Shown piece after piece: positions 1-9,506 of a stretch of DNA of 64,000 bases. The stretch's first letter is position 1. The number at the start of each line of letters is the position of its first letter. Origin of the DNA: Anaerotignum faecicola (GTDB taxonomy: Bacteria; Bacillota; Clostridia; Lachnospirales; Anaerotignaceae); contig NZ_BHVZ01000014.1 in the NCBI RefSeq assembly GCF_003865035.1, positions 186,001 through 250,000 of the forward strand. The letters are read 5' to 3'. The translations under genes and the position numbers were made by a program. The notes beneath the pieces are model-generated. The model ran no database searches and was not told where the DNA came from. It worked only from the letters and a program-made list of their open reading frames with translations.

Positions 1-2031
1 GAAAACAGTATTCTGACAACGGCGGAGCTGAATAAGCTGCAGGGCGGCACAAAGGCGGCAAATCGCGAGGATGTCGGCGTGATTTTCGGGAAGGCGATGG
101 ATACCGTAAAGGGGTATGACGTGAAATCCGGTGCAACACTGGGCTATGCCGATAAGGATGCGATTTCCGCAACGGCAGTGCCCTATCTGGAGCTGTTGTA
201 TAGAGTGAATTTGATGGTGGGGGATTCGGATAATAAATTCAATCCAAAGAAGAACATCACTCGTGCGGAGATGGCGGTGCTTTCCGTAAAATCCTATAAT
301 AAGTTGGTGGAAAACAAGGGAACGGAAACAAACCAGAAAACCGCAACAGGGACAGTGACCGACTGCAAGACGATGCAGAATGGGGATATTTTCCTGACGA
401 TGACGGCAAGCGGTTCCTCTTTGAGCCTGTTTGGGGTGAAAGGAAAGGTAACGGCGAAATATAACGGACAGACGATTGCTCTTTCGGATATCAAAACAGG
501 GGATACTGTGAAGGTGACCTACGAAGGGCAGTATATGAGCAGTATCACGGTGACATATTCCAAGAACGGCATCAAGCAGACAACTGAAAAGAAATATGAG
601 CTGAAGGATATCACCGATTCCAAGATTACGGTCAAGGATGGCTCGACCGAAAAGAAATTTTATCTGGATGATGATGTGGAAATCAGACTGGATGGGAAGA
701 AATCGACCGTCAGCAAGCTTTCCAGAGCCTTGGAGGATACCTCCTATGACGTAACACTGACTCTGGATAAGGATGAATATGTGCTGAAGGTTGTAGCGGT
801 GGTGAATGCAAACAACCCCACTGACGGCACTGTGACGGATGTGGAGGATGACGAGATTACCATCAAATCCGGCAAGAAGGAATATACCTACACTCTGGCA
901 AGCGATGTGGAGGTTACCTATAACGGCAATACGATGAAGTTCAGCAAATTCCAACGGAATTATGATGACAGCAATTTTGTGGTTTCCCTGAAGCTGGATA
1001 AGAATAACAGGGTTTCGGAGATTAAGATTACCTCTATGGAGGATGATTACAACGGCACGCTGACCTTCCTCAACAGCAAACGCATTGAATTTACGGCAGG
1101 AAGTAAGACATATCAGTATAACCTGAGTGATGATGTGACAGTGCGGATTGACGGCAAGAAGAGCAGTGTTTCTGCCCTGCGGGAAAGCTATCGCGATGGC
1201 AAGGCGTACACCGTTTCGGTGGACACCAACAGGGATGACGAGGTAACGGAGCTTCTTGCGGTATCGAAATTCAGCAGTAATAACAAGGGCAAGCTGAGTA
1301 AAATCAGCAAGAGAGAGCTTACGATTGTAGCGAAGGAAAAGGACTATACCTACGGTTTGGCGGATGATGTGGATGTAACCATCAATGGCAAGAACAGGGA
1401 TGTTTCCGATTTGATTGACAGCTATAAGGATTACAGCTTCAATGTTACGTTGGGGTTCGATAAGAATGGTGATGTTTGCGAAATTACCGCGGAGATGGCG
1501 GACGCGAAGGAAGGCTATCTCAGAGACTTGGTTGAGGATAAGAGAACCATTACCGTTACGGCGGCAGGGCTGAATATCAAGATGGATTTGGCAAGCAGTG
1601 TAACAGTGAAATTGGGCGGCGAAAGCATCAGTCTGACGAAGCTGAACAGCGAGTTGGACTATGCCTATGGCGATTCCCAGATTTATGTGGAGCTGGGCTA
1701 TAACGGTAGCGGTGAGGTAAAAACGATTACGGCGTTCTGGGAGGATGCACGCGGCGAGCTGGTATCTGTTGACAGAAGAGCAGATGAAATCGAGGTAAGG
1801 ATAGACGGCAGCAAAAAGACATTTGAAATCAGCACCCGTGCAGAGTTTGTGTATAAGCTTTCTGCGGCGGCGGATGCGGATGATTATAAGAGAAACCTCA
1901 GATATGATGAGGATTTGTATGGACTGCAGGACTTTCTGGATGCCTGCTCGGATGCAAGGGATGACTGCACGGTTGCATTGACGAAGGATTCTAAGGGCAA
2001 AATTGTAAGAATCTGTGCAATCGCAGGATAA
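1..2031 (+). CDS. SLH-domain surface protein, 5' end outside window
   Basis: The frame is open from base 1, so the gene begins upstream; the first in-window start-like codon (GTG at 79) is internal. About residues 50-100 of the visible part form one S-layer homology module (YLELLYRVNLMVG...ITRAEM), the type that binds secondary cell-wall polymer. The rest is about six divergent 70-80-residue beta-rich repeats, recognisable by the recurring pattern Y-x-L-x-x-D-V-x-V-x-x-[DN]-G-K followed by V-x-x-L. No function beyond a surface-anchored, possibly adhesive role can be claimed. It ends just before a terminator and converges with the large SLH adhesin. Confidence 0.85.
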   Translation, partial: ENSILTTAELNKLQGGTKAANREDVGVIFGKAMDTVKGYDVKSGATLGYADKDAISATAVPYLELLYRVNLMVGDSDNKFNPKKNITRAEMAVLSVKSYNKLVENKGTETNQKTATGTVTDCKTMQNGDIFLTMTASGSSLSLFGVKGKVTAKYNGQTIALSDIKTGDTVKVTYEGQYMSSITVTYSKNGIKQTTEKKYELKDITDSKITVKDGSTEKKFYLDDDVEIRLDGKKSTVSKLSRALEDTSYDVTLTLDKDEYVLKVVAVVNANNPTDGTVTDVEDDEITIKSGKKEYTYTLASDVEVTYNGNTMKFSKFQRNYDDSNFVVSLKLDKNNRVSEIKITSMEDDYNGTLTFLNSKRIEFTAGSKTYQYNLSDDVTVRIDGKKSSVSALRESYRDGKAYTVSVDTNRDDEVTELLAVSKFSSNNKGKLSKISKRELTIVAKEKDYTYGLADDVDVTINGKNRDVSDLIDSYKDYSFNVTLGFDKNGDVCEITAEMADAKEGYLRDLVEDKRTITVTAAGLNIKMDLASSVTVKLGGESISLTKLNSELDYAYGDSQIYVELGYNGSGEVKTITAFWEDARGELVSVDRRADEIEVRIDGSKKTFEISTRAEFVYKLSAAADADDYKRNLRYDEDLYGLQDFLDACSDARDDCTVALTKDSKGKIVRICAIAG

Positions 2032-2042
2032 AAAAGGAATAG

Positions 2043-2083
2043 AAAAGGACGAAATTCCGGAAACGGGGTTTCGTCCTTTTTGA
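2043..2083 (+). terminator. Intrinsic terminator of the SLH gene
   Basis: The arms AAAAGGACGAAA and TTTCGTCCTTTT pair perfectly and end in a T run, 12 bases after the stop codon. Confidence 0.85.
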
Positions 2084-2097
2084 TTGCAGAAAAGCAA

Positions 2098-2139
2098 AAG
2101 AAAAACCTCCGGTTTTTCTTGGCTTAAAACCGGAGGTCT
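2098..2139 (-). terminator. Intrinsic terminator of the large SLH adhesin
   Basis: Read on the minus strand, ACCTCCGGTTTT pairs with AAAACCGGAGGT and is followed by TTTTTC. It sits about 50 bases past the stop of the minus-strand gene and is separate from the plus-strand terminator next to it. Confidence 0.8.
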
Positions 2140-2189
2140 GAAAGAGGAGCGGAAGGGAGCAACCCTTCCGAGTTGTAAGCGCTTATGAT

Positions 2190-5100
2190 TTATTTATCAA
2201 GCTCGGACCAGTCACGAGTTTCACGCAATTCTGTCCACTTTTCATACTGAGAATTTTCTTTGTATTCATAATAGTGGCTGTTGGTTGCTTCCTGTACTGC
2301 CAGATAGTACCAAGCGTTGGTATCGGCATTATCTGTCCATTTTGTCATGTTTTCCAGGAGATCCTCGGCTGTCTCAGGTTTGCGGTTGAGCACGCGGTTT
2401 ACCAGAGACATTGTTTCGGCACGAGTGATTTTGTTCTGAGGACGGAAGGAACCGTCTTCATAGCCGTTTACCCAGCCGTTATTGGCTGCTACAGCGATTT
2501 CGTCCTTTGCCCAGTGGCCTGCGATATCGTTGAAGCTTGCGGGTGTTTTATCGCCGTTTACATCGAAACGAGTTGCGATTGCGGCGAATTCGGCACGAGT
2601 GATGGATGCGTTGGGGCGGAAGGTAGCATCGGGATAACCGGAAATGATACCCATCGCGCTCAGTGTGGATACTGCGCTGCAGTACCAAGCATCGTTGCTT
2701 ACATCTGTGAATTTATTCTGACGAGTGTAGTTTGCATCACGAACGTCATCCTCAAGCAGGCGGAAGAAGATAGCCGCAACCTCTGCACGGGTGATGGAGT
2801 TCTGAGGTCTTACCTCGCCGTTGCCGTAGCCAACGATGTATGCGAAGTGGTCTGTGTTATTCAGACCCAGTGCATCATCATCCTTGATTTCTACGGTAGG
2901 TTTTTCCTCTTTTTTGCCGCCGCCATTACCACCGTCGCTGGAGGAATGGTGACGCTTGTAGGTGTAAATATTGTGGAATGTGATTGTTGTGCCTTCTACG
3001 GGTTCTAGTTCAGGATGATCATTCTCACTATCCTTCTCTTTTGCAATCCAGATATAGTCCACTACAGCATTCCCATCTGTTTCAAATCCGAGGATGTATT
3101 TTGTGGTGTCATAGGTTACTTTGGAAAGGTCGCCTTTATCCTCGGAGACCCTGACTGTGTAGCGTGTGTTAGGTGTTAATACATCAGCCATTTTGTCTTT
3201 TGCGGAGAAGTCGAAGGCTTTTGTTTCGCCTGTTTTCAGAGTAACCGTACCATCGTAGATTCTGGCTTCTGTGGGTTCATCCATTTCTTCAGCTGTGTAG
3301 GAAATTGCTATTGCAACAGGTTCTGCGATAACCTCTGCGGTTGCAGTGAAGGTTCCTTCTGTGCTGTAGTTGTACTGCGATTTGAAGTCTTTCTGAATCA
3401 GCTTGCTCAGTTCAGTGGCAACAGTACCACGTTCGTTGAAGGTATAGATGAAGTCTGTATTTCCTTGAATAAGGATGCTTGTAATATCCTGACCTTTGTC
3501 AATTTTCCAGTACCCTGTACCGATGTGGTTTGCATCGGGGGTATGAGTACCTTTGGGCAGTTGTTCTTCTTTTAAATAACCTGCTCCATTTGTTAGAATA
3601 ACTGTTGTGGTCTGATCTTCGCTGTTAGTGCCATCCCATGTGCCGCCTTCGATTTTGAAGGTTACTTTAACTTCAACGGGTTTCTCTTTTTCTGTGAATT
3701 TCCAATTACCCGTGAAGATGATTTTTGTACCATCATCAGATCTTAAGGGAGTCCAACCAACGAGTGTCCATTCACCATATTTACCATCTTTGTTGGTTGT
3801 GGAAGTAGTGGTATAGGTTTTCTCTGCGGCTTTATTGAGAGCGTTAATTTCAGTTTCCTCAGTAGGAGCTAAGCCATCTTTTGTAGTAGCTGGGGGAAGC
3901 TGAGTCTCTGTAATATCAGAGGGACGATCTGTGCTCCACTGATATTCGATGGTGTACTGCTGTTTATCAAATTTCAGAACGAAGGTTGTATCACTGTCGA
4001 TATTTACATTTAAAATGTTGACAACAGAAACGAGGTCATCATTAACTTTTTTATACCATTTGCCTTCAGGGCTGTAGTTTTCGTTTGCAGTACCTTTAGG
4101 AGCGGCAGAAAGTTTATCAGAAAGTTTTGCTGGACCGTTTTCCACGTCGAGAACTATGGATTCAGGTGCTGTAGAATTCCATGTACCACCGTCAATCTCG
4201 AAAGTTACAGTAGCGGTCTTTGGAGGTGCTTTAGGTTCGAATTTCAGGATAAAGATAGCACCATTTTCAACAGACTGATTTTCGAAGTCACCGATAATAG
4301 GGTTACTATCCTTGTACCATTTACCATTGCCTGTGTGGCTGTCATCTGCTTTGCCTTTAGGAGTATAGCCAATGTTAGCTAATGTCGCATGACCGTTGTC
4401 CAGCTTAATTGTTTCTTTAAAAGCGTTTGCTGTATCCTTTACAGCTTCAGGGGCAGTCCATGTACCGCCATCAATCATAAAGGTTACATTTGCGTTGCTC
4501 AGTGTCCACTGTGCAACCAGAGTTACGTCTCCATTAAGAGTGAATTCCTGATTTGCCTCGTAAACGTTATCAGTGCCTTCTGCCTTCCAGCCTTGGAAGT
4601 CATAGCCTTCACGGCTAGGTGCAGCGGCGGTTGTGTAGCTGCCGAAGAAGTAGCCTTGGGGGTTAGTGGGCATATTTGTAACGCTAGCATCATCAACGCC
4701 GTCATCGTATGCTACAGTGTAAACATTGATATTACCGTCCATGTGCCAAGCAAAACCCTCGTTGGTATAGCCTACTGCACCGGGACAAGCGTGAACATTA
4801 CCCCAGCTGTTAACATTGCTCAGAGAAACATTGTTAGAAGCAGCACTGCCTGTACCAGAGAATTCTTCATTCAGAGTGATGCTATCCGTGCTGAATAAAA
4901 GATCAGAAGTTGTTGCACCTTCTGTAGCTTCTACCTTTGTACCTTTTTCGATTTTACCAAAGGTGATGTAATATTCTTTAGCGTTTTGGTTTGCACTATC
5001 TGCGTTCCACTGAATCTTTTCGTTGTTTACAGTTACATCGCCTTTCAGATGATCGTTGTTGTGCATGTAACGACCGTAAACATAAACGGGGTAAGCAGGT

Positions 5101-6662
5101 GTGTATGTATTTGTGAAGGTGATGGGAGTAGTGACAGCTCCTTCAGTTGCATCTGTAAAAGAAACTGTAGCTACCAGATTGCCATCTTCCAATTTGAGGT
5201 TTACCTTCATTTTGTAGGTTGCATTATCAAATTCGATATCATCAGAAGAACCAGATGTTTCTTCTTTTACAGTATAGGTGTAATCTACGCCGTTCTCAGG
5301 CACAGTGCCGTCTTCACCAATGCCTGCATCGTCGATATCGAATACCATTTTCTGGGTTTCATCAAATTCAAAGGGTGCAGTGGGATTTTCTTTGCTTACA
5401 GTGGCTGTACCTGTGTATGTTTCATTAGAATCGTCATCATTGGTAATGCTGATTGTAAATTCGCGTTTAGCGTCATCAGAAAGCTTTTCTGCATTAGTCA
5501 GAGTTTTTTCAAATCTGTTGGTATTGCTGTCATCCTTGTTCAAATCAACTTCAACAGCCGCAGAAGTCCAACGACCATAGAAGGTGTAGTTTGTATCGGA
5601 GACAGTGATAGAAGTTACGGGGCTACCTTTAAACTCGGAGTTATCATACCAACCGGAGAACATATATTTAACACCGTCTTTGCCTTCTTTAATGAGGTTA
5701 GGCGTAAATGCTGCTGCTTCATCGGTTAAGTTTGCTGTGGTATCCCAGTCATATTCTGCATTATCAGTAGGCAATGTTACCGCAAGGTTTTCTGCACCAA
5801 TCCAGTGGTACTGAACTTTGGTTGTTTCTACGCTTTTAATGTAGAAGGTAACTACATGGGGATTTTTACGGTCAATGGAGACTTCTTTGTCGAGATCCTG
5901 TTCGGCACCATCAACAGTGATTTTGGAAATTTCATATTTAGGGTTCAACTGTGCACCAATACCTTTAATGAGATAGGGTTTATCTGCATACCAGTAATCT
6001 CCGCTTTTCAGTATAGTAGTGCTGCCATCATTGTTTTCCTGTGCAAATTGGTAGGTTATCTTTGTAGGAGCATCATCATGACTACCATCACTATATCCCC
6101 AGTCAGTACCGTAGATAATACCGTAGTTGGAATCTGTAACAAATACCTGTTTGTAATAAACAACTACAGTTTGGTTCGCGCGCAGGGTACCTGTTTTCCC
6201 ATCTGCTGTAAGATAATTGTACTGGTATTGATACCACTGAAAAGGTATCCACTTCCATTCACCCCAAATGGAAGTGATTTCAGTACCTGTATCGGTTTTA
6301 TTGACATTTTCACCACCGGTCTGCTTGTTGTTATTATTCTGAACCATTACTTTCCAGAGTTTGCCTGTTAAACCGGAGCCGTTTTTAAGAGTCCCTGTCT
6401 GCAAAGCTGTTTCCTGCGAAAAACAAGCTGTTTTTTTGCCGGAAAGCAGACTGTCGAGGGATGTAGATGTTTTGCCGCCTACATTAACGTTGGAGTTGGT
6501 ACACCAGAACTCCACATTGTTATTGCTTTGGTTGGCGTAGGTGTCAATTCCGCCATAGTCGTTGTCATCCTTCGCAAACGCATTCGCCGGCATCAACGCA
6601 ATTATCATTACGGCAGCCAAGAGCCAGGACAGAAAGCGTTTGCCTGATTTCTTTTTCATCAT
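2190..6662 (-). CDS. Large secreted SLH-anchored adhesin with InlB-type and pilin isopeptide domains
   Basis: This is a 1490-residue exported protein. I start it at the ATG at 6662, which has GAAGGAG upstream and opens straight into a signal peptide (KKKSGKRFLSWLLAAVMIIALMPANAFA); the longer open frame above it overlaps a riboswitch. After the signal come InlB B/Listeria-Bacteroides repeats (GYDFQGW, TLVAQW), a Spy0128/FctA-like pilin isopeptide-linkage domain (YTVKEE followed by FTNTY), further MIDGGTW-type repeats, a second linkage-type segment, a basic Gly/Ser/Lys linker and three C-terminal SLH modules (ITRAEVAAIFFRLL and two more). The architecture fits a cell-wall-anchored stalk adhesin. 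Expression is probably controlled by c-di-GMP through the leader. Ligand unknown. Confidence 0.88.
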   Translation of the reverse strand: MMKKKSGKRFLSWLLAAVMIIALMPANAFAKDDNDYGGIDTYANQSNNNVEFWCTNSNVNVGGKTSTSLDSLLSGKKTACFSQETALQTGTLKNGSGLTGKLWKVMVQNNNNKQTGGENVNKTDTGTEITSIWGEWKWIPFQWYQYQYNYLTADGKTGTLRANQTVVVYYKQVFVTDSNYGIIYGTDWGYSDGSHDDAPTKITYQFAQENNDGSTTILKSGDYWYADKPYLIKGIGAQLNPKYEISKITVDGAEQDLDKEVSIDRKNPHVVTFYIKSVETTKVQYHWIGAENLAVTLPTDNAEYDWDTTANLTDEAAAFTPNLIKEGKDGVKYMFSGWYDNSEFKGSPVTSITVSDTNYTFYGRWTSAAVEVDLNKDDSNTNRFEKTLTNAEKLSDDAKREFTISITNDDDSNETYTGTATVSKENPTAPFEFDETQKMVFDIDDAGIGEDGTVPENGVDYTYTVKEETSGSSDDIEFDNATYKMKVNLKLEDGNLVATVSFTDATEGAVTTPITFTNTYTPAYPVYVYGRYMHNNDHLKGDVTVNNEKIQWNADSANQNAKEYYITFGKIEKGTKVEATEGATTSDLLFSTDSITLNEEFSGTGSAASNNVSLSNVNSWGNVHACPGAVGYTNEGFAWHMDGNINVYTVAYDDGVDDASVTNMPTNPQGYFFGSYTTAAAPSREGYDFQGWKAEGTDNVYEANQEFTLNGDVTLVAQWTLSNANVTFMIDGGTWTAPEAVKDTANAFKETIKLDNGHATLANIGYTPKGKADDSHTGNGKWYKDSNPIIGDFENQSVENGAIFILKFEPKAPPKTATVTFEIDGGTWNSTAPESIVLDVENGPAKLSDKLSAAPKGTANENYSPEGKWYKKVNDDLVSVVNILNVNIDSDTTFVLKFDKQQYTIEYQWSTDRPSDITETQLPPATTKDGLAPTEETEINALNKAAEKTYTTTSTTNKDGKYGEWTLVGWTPLRSDDGTKIIFTGNWKFTEKEKPVEVKVTFKIEGGTWDGTNSEDQTTTVILTNGAGYLKEEQLPKGTHTPDANHIGTGYWKIDKGQDITSILIQGNTDFIYTFNERGTVATELSKLIQKDFKSQYNYSTEGTFTATAEVIAEPVAIAISYTAEEMDEPTEARIYDGTVTLKTGETKAFDFSAKDKMADVLTPNTRYTVRVSEDKGDLSKVTYDTTKYILGFETDGNAVVDYIWIAKEKDSENDHPELEPVEGTTITFHNIYTYKRHHSSSDGGNGGGKKEEKPTVEIKDDDALGLNNTDHFAYIVGYGNGEVRPQNSITRAEVAAIFFRLLEDDVRDANYTRQNKFTDVSNDAWYCSAVSTLSAMGIISGYPDATFRPNASITRAEFAAIATRFDVNGDKTPASFNDIAGHWAKDEIAVAANNGWVNGYEDGSFRPQNKITRAETMSLVNRVLNRKPETAEDLLENMTKWTDNADTNAWYYLAVQEATNSHYYEYKENSQYEKWTELRETRDWSELDK

Positions 6663-6708
6663 AAAAAATCCTCCTTCTTTGTTCTTGTGAGACCCGAAGA
6701 AGGAGGAT
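6663..6708 (-). promoter_or_regulatory. Expression-platform hairpin: terminator that also hides the ribosome binding site
   Basis: On the minus strand ATCCTCCTTCTT pairs with AAGAAGGAGGAT over 12 bp and is followed at once by six T and the ATG. The 3' arm contains the Shine-Dalgarno sequence of the adhesin. One hairpin could therefore stop transcription and also block initiation; it lies directly after the c-di-GMP aptamer. Confidence 0.75.
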
Positions 6709-6716
6709 ACGATATG

Positions 6717-6803
6717 TCTTTTGGCAACCGGCTGCCTTGCGAAGAAAAATTCGGTTAGGCCCTTGGCTTTGCGACACCGGCTTTCGTCGGCTGTGCCTTT
6801 GTC
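6717..6803 (-). ncRNA. c-di-GMP-I (GEMM-I) riboswitch
   Basis: On the minus strand the leader holds the class I hallmarks in order: GGCACAG, a hairpin capped by GAAA, GUGUCGCAAAGCC, GGGCCUAA, then GGCAGCCGGUUGCC closing the structure. It lies between the likely transcription start and the adhesin, with a terminator-type hairpin after it. The aptamer class is recognised from family knowledge; whether ligand turns expression on or off cannot be told by eye. Confidence 0.85.
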
Positions 6804-7120
6804 TGTACACACGCTCTTTCAACGAGCCGCACAGATAATACTATAATGTATTTATATAGATAAAATACATTGCAAAGTTCTGTTACAATGTATTATATCA
6901 CAACTTGATAAAATTTCAAGTATTTTTGTGGATTCTCAACATATTTGTATGCAATTATATGCAAGTTTTGTTGAAAAAATATGGAAAAATGATGACGGCA
7001 CGGAAAATGGGGACATGCCGCTATCTAAATATAGAAAACTTGTCTGTTTTTAATGAAAAATAAGCGTTGCTTTTATGCAAAACACCTGAATCGAATTTAT
7101 TATAATCATCTTAATCCGAT
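6804..7120. other. AT-rich upstream region of the adhesin
   Basis: No coding frame is visible. An inverted repeat (ATACATTG at 6865-6872 and CAATGTAT at 6886-6893) lies upstream of the riboswitch and could be an operator. Several AT-rich -10-like words exist, but I cannot choose one promoter with confidence. Confidence 0.4.
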
Positions 7121-7298
7121 TCAATCAAGTGTTTTGCGCAAGCCTGTCCATTTTTCATAGGCAGAGTTTTCCTTGCTTGTGTTGTAGTGGCTATTGGTTG
7201 CTTCCTGTACCGCCAGATAATACCATGCGTTTGTGTCTGCGTTATCTGTAAAGGTAGAAATGGTTTTGTTATAGGAAACATATAGCGAAGAAAAGACT
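7121..7298 (-). pseudogene. Remnant of an SLH protein C-terminus
   Basis: An open frame without a start reads to a TGA at 7121-7123. It encodes a near copy of the last 45 residues of the large adhesin: the run DNADTNAWYYLAVQEATNSH is shared exactly, followed by KENS-x-YEKWT. It lies just downstream of the transglutaminase gene on the same strand, in another context than the adhesin. It is probably the tail of an SLH anchor once attached to the transglutaminase protein or to a lost neighbour. Confidence 0.75.
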
Positions 7299-7339
7299 TC
7301 CTGCTATGTGTTTTTTCTTTATTACATTATTACAATCTG

Positions 7340-8167
7340 TTATGCTGCGATTGCAAGAGAATCGCTCTGCTGTGCGTAGTGCAAAGGAGATACGCAATCG
7401 GACAGGCTGTTTGCGTTCAGTACACGCTCTGTTACAGCGTAGGTCAAATCAATCTGATACCAAGCACCGTCTACGTTTACCTTGTTCCAAGCATGGTAGC
7501 TTCTGCCGGCATAGCCCTTTGTCAAAGAGCAAGGGATGCTCTGGCTGCGGCACATAGCTGCAAACAGAGAAGACAGGTCATAGCAGATGCCCTTGCTACT
7601 GTTCAGCGTAGCACTTGTGTCAGGGATATATTTGCTTACCTTGCCGGATGTGATTTCATCTGCAAGCTTTGTATCGTAGGTGTAATGCCCTGCAATGTAG
7701 TTGTAGATTGCGGTTACCTTTTCTGCATCGGTTGCTGCGCCCTTGCAGATTTCAGCCGCCTTTTGGCTGACTGCATCACCTGCTGCAAACTGCACATCTG
7801 CGGTGGAGATAAGGTAGGGAGCATATTCGTTTTTGATTTTTGCATTTACGGTTTCTCTGCTGACAACCTGATAGGTTGTACCGGAAATGTTTTCACATAC
7901 GGTAATGGTGTATGTGCCATCGCCCTGATCCAGAGAGAACTCTGCAGTTTTGCCGCTGGGGCAGTTTTTATAGGAGGTCTTATTGTCACCGTACTGGATG
8001 CCGACCTTCAATTTGGAATCGGAAGTGTAATTTACGGTAACAAAACCATCTTTTGCATGGGAAGTGTCAATAGAACCTGTAGAAGCGCTGGCTGTTACCA
8101 CGCCTGTCATAGACATTAAAATAAAGGCTGCAACAAATGTGCAAACACAAGAAAAAAGCCGTTTCAT
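7340..8167 (-). CDS. Secreted transglutaminase-like protein
   Basis: 275 residues from the ATG at 8167, preceded by GAAAGGAGA; longer starts lie inside the riboswitch. Residues 1-29 are a signal peptide, 30-115 look like a beta-sandwich, and the C-terminal half is a transglutaminase-core/cysteine-protease domain with the expected triad: Cys195 in GICYD, His225 in YHAWN, Asp240 in QIDLTY. Such domains cross-link or cleave proteins or peptides outside the cell. The protein has no wall anchor of its own, and an SLH tail remnant follows the gene, so an ancestral anchored form is likely. A c-di-GMP-I riboswitch precedes it. Confidence 0.85.
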   Translation of the reverse strand: MKRLFSCVCTFVAAFILMSMTGVVTASASTGSIDTSHAKDGFVTVNYTSDSKLKVGIQYGDNKTSYKNCPSGKTAEFSLDQGDGTYTITVCENISGTTYQVVSRETVNAKIKNEYAPYLISTADVQFAAGDAVSQKAAEICKGAATDAEKVTAIYNYIAGHYTYDTKLADEITSGKVSKYIPDTSATLNSSKGICYDLSSLFAAMCRSQSIPCSLTKGYAGRSYHAWNKVNVDGAWYQIDLTYAVTERVLNANSLSDCVSPLHYAQQSDSLAIAA

Positions 8168-8179
8168 ACGGAATCTCCT

Positions 8180-8264
8180 TTCGGTAACTGGCTGCCAGCC
8201 CTTTTTCAAGGGGGAAGGCCCTATAGCTTTGCGTCGCCACCTTTCGATGGGTTTGCTATTATCG
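8180..8264 (-). ncRNA. c-di-GMP-I (GEMM-I) riboswitch
   Basis: The minus-strand leader has AAUAGC, a hairpin CCAUCGAAAGGUGG with a GAAA loop, GACGCAAAGC, GGGCC, and a second hairpin ending in GGCAGCCAGUUACC, matching the class I layout. The Shine-Dalgarno GAAAGGAG starts right after the aptamer and no strong terminator separates them, which suggests translational control. Confidence 0.9.
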
Positions 8265-8330
8265 TTTGAGATGCTGTCGACTACGGCTGCATCTTTTACT
8301 GATATTGATTGTATTATTTTTTATACCTAC

Positions 8331-8358
8331 ACTATATACCTTTTTTCGCGTTTGTCAA
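8331..8358 (-). promoter_or_regulatory. Promoter of the transglutaminase gene
   Basis: On the minus strand TTGACA (8358-8353) and TATAGT (8336-8331) are 16 bases apart, about 65 bases before the riboswitch core. Confidence 0.7.
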
Positions 8359-8600
8359 TAGAAAATCGCAAAAAATCTGAAAAATCGACAAAAACTCGGC
8401 GTACAGACGGATGGGAGAAAGAGGTGGCAGGCACTGCACACAGGGCATGAGAGGACTTGTGTATTTTGCATAAAAAATAAGGAAGAAAAAGCAGATTCTT
8501 TTGCTTTACTTTAGCGTAGCAATGTGATACTATGATGAAGAACAAAGGAGCGGCGCTCCGCAGGAACGAAAAAACGATATGAAAAAGGGGACGATAGCGT

Positions 8601-9389
8601 ATGAAAAAGTATTTGGCACTGTTTTTGACAATGGTTATGGGTGCGTCTGTTCTGGCAGGCTGCGGCGGCTCTGACAGCGCAAAGACCTTCACTGTAGGCT
8701 TCGATGCGGAATATCCTCCTTATGGCTACAGAACAGAGAGCGGCGATTATGCCGGCTTTGATCTGGATCTGGCTGCTGAGGTCTGCGAAAGAAACGGCTG
8801 GGAGCTGGTAAAGCAGCCCATCGACTGGGATGCAAAGGATATGGAGCTGAACAGCGGTGCAATCGACTGTATCTGGAACGGCTTCACCATGACAGGCAGA
8901 GAGGATGAATACACCTTCTCCAAACCCTATGTTGACAACAGCATCGTATATATTGTAAGAGCGGATTCCGATATTCAGACAGAGGCTGATCTGGCAGGCA
9001 AGCACGTTATTACACAGGCAGGCTCCTCCGCACTTTCCGCTTTGCAGGATGAATCCAAGGCAGATGTAGTAAATTCCTTCGCATCTCTGGATGAAATCGC
9101 AGATTACAACACAGCATTCATGAATCTGGAGGCAGGCACAAATGATGCCATCGCGGTAGATATCGGCGTAGCACAGTATCAGCTGACAACAAAGGCAGAT
9201 AAATTCAGAATGCTGGAAGAGCCCCTTTCCACAGAGCAGTATGCAATCGGCTTCAAGAAGGGCAATGAAGAACTGAGAGATCAGGTACAGGCAACACTGG
9301 ACGAAATGGCAGAGGACGGTACTCTGGCAGAAATCGCAGCAAAGTATAAGGATTACAATCTGGATCAGATGCTTTGCCTGGGAAAATAA
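8601..9389 (+). CDS. Polar amino-acid ABC transporter, substrate-binding lipoprotein
   Basis: 262 residues with a lipoprotein signal (LAGC, lipidated Cys21) and a family 3 solute-binding fold starting with FTVGFDAEYPPYGY and containing the WDAKDMELNSGAIDCIWNGFTMTG segment typical of amino-acid binders. It captures an amino acid outside the membrane for the permease and ATPase that follow at 9507 and 10174. The start has GGGGACGATAGCGT upstream. Substrate cannot be read from sequence; the racemase later in the unit makes histidine or a related amino acid a candidate. Confidence 0.92.
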   Translation: MKKYLALFLTMVMGASVLAGCGGSDSAKTFTVGFDAEYPPYGYRTESGDYAGFDLDLAAEVCERNGWELVKQPIDWDAKDMELNSGAIDCIWNGFTMTGREDEYTFSKPYVDNSIVYIVRADSDIQTEADLAGKHVITQAGSSALSALQDESKADVVNSFASLDEIADYNTAFMNLEAGTNDAIAVDIGVAQYQLTTKADKFRMLEEPLSTEQYAIGFKKGNEELRDQVQATLDEMAEDGTLAEIAAKYKDYNLDQMLCLGK

Positions 9390-9506
9390 GAAAGAGACAG
9401 TTATGAAAAAAGCTGGGAAAGACGGTGGGAAAGCTCCTGCCGCCTTTCCTGCGTTTTAGGAATTTCTCGGATTCCTGCATTTTACGGTTAAGAAAGGAAA
9501 TTTACT

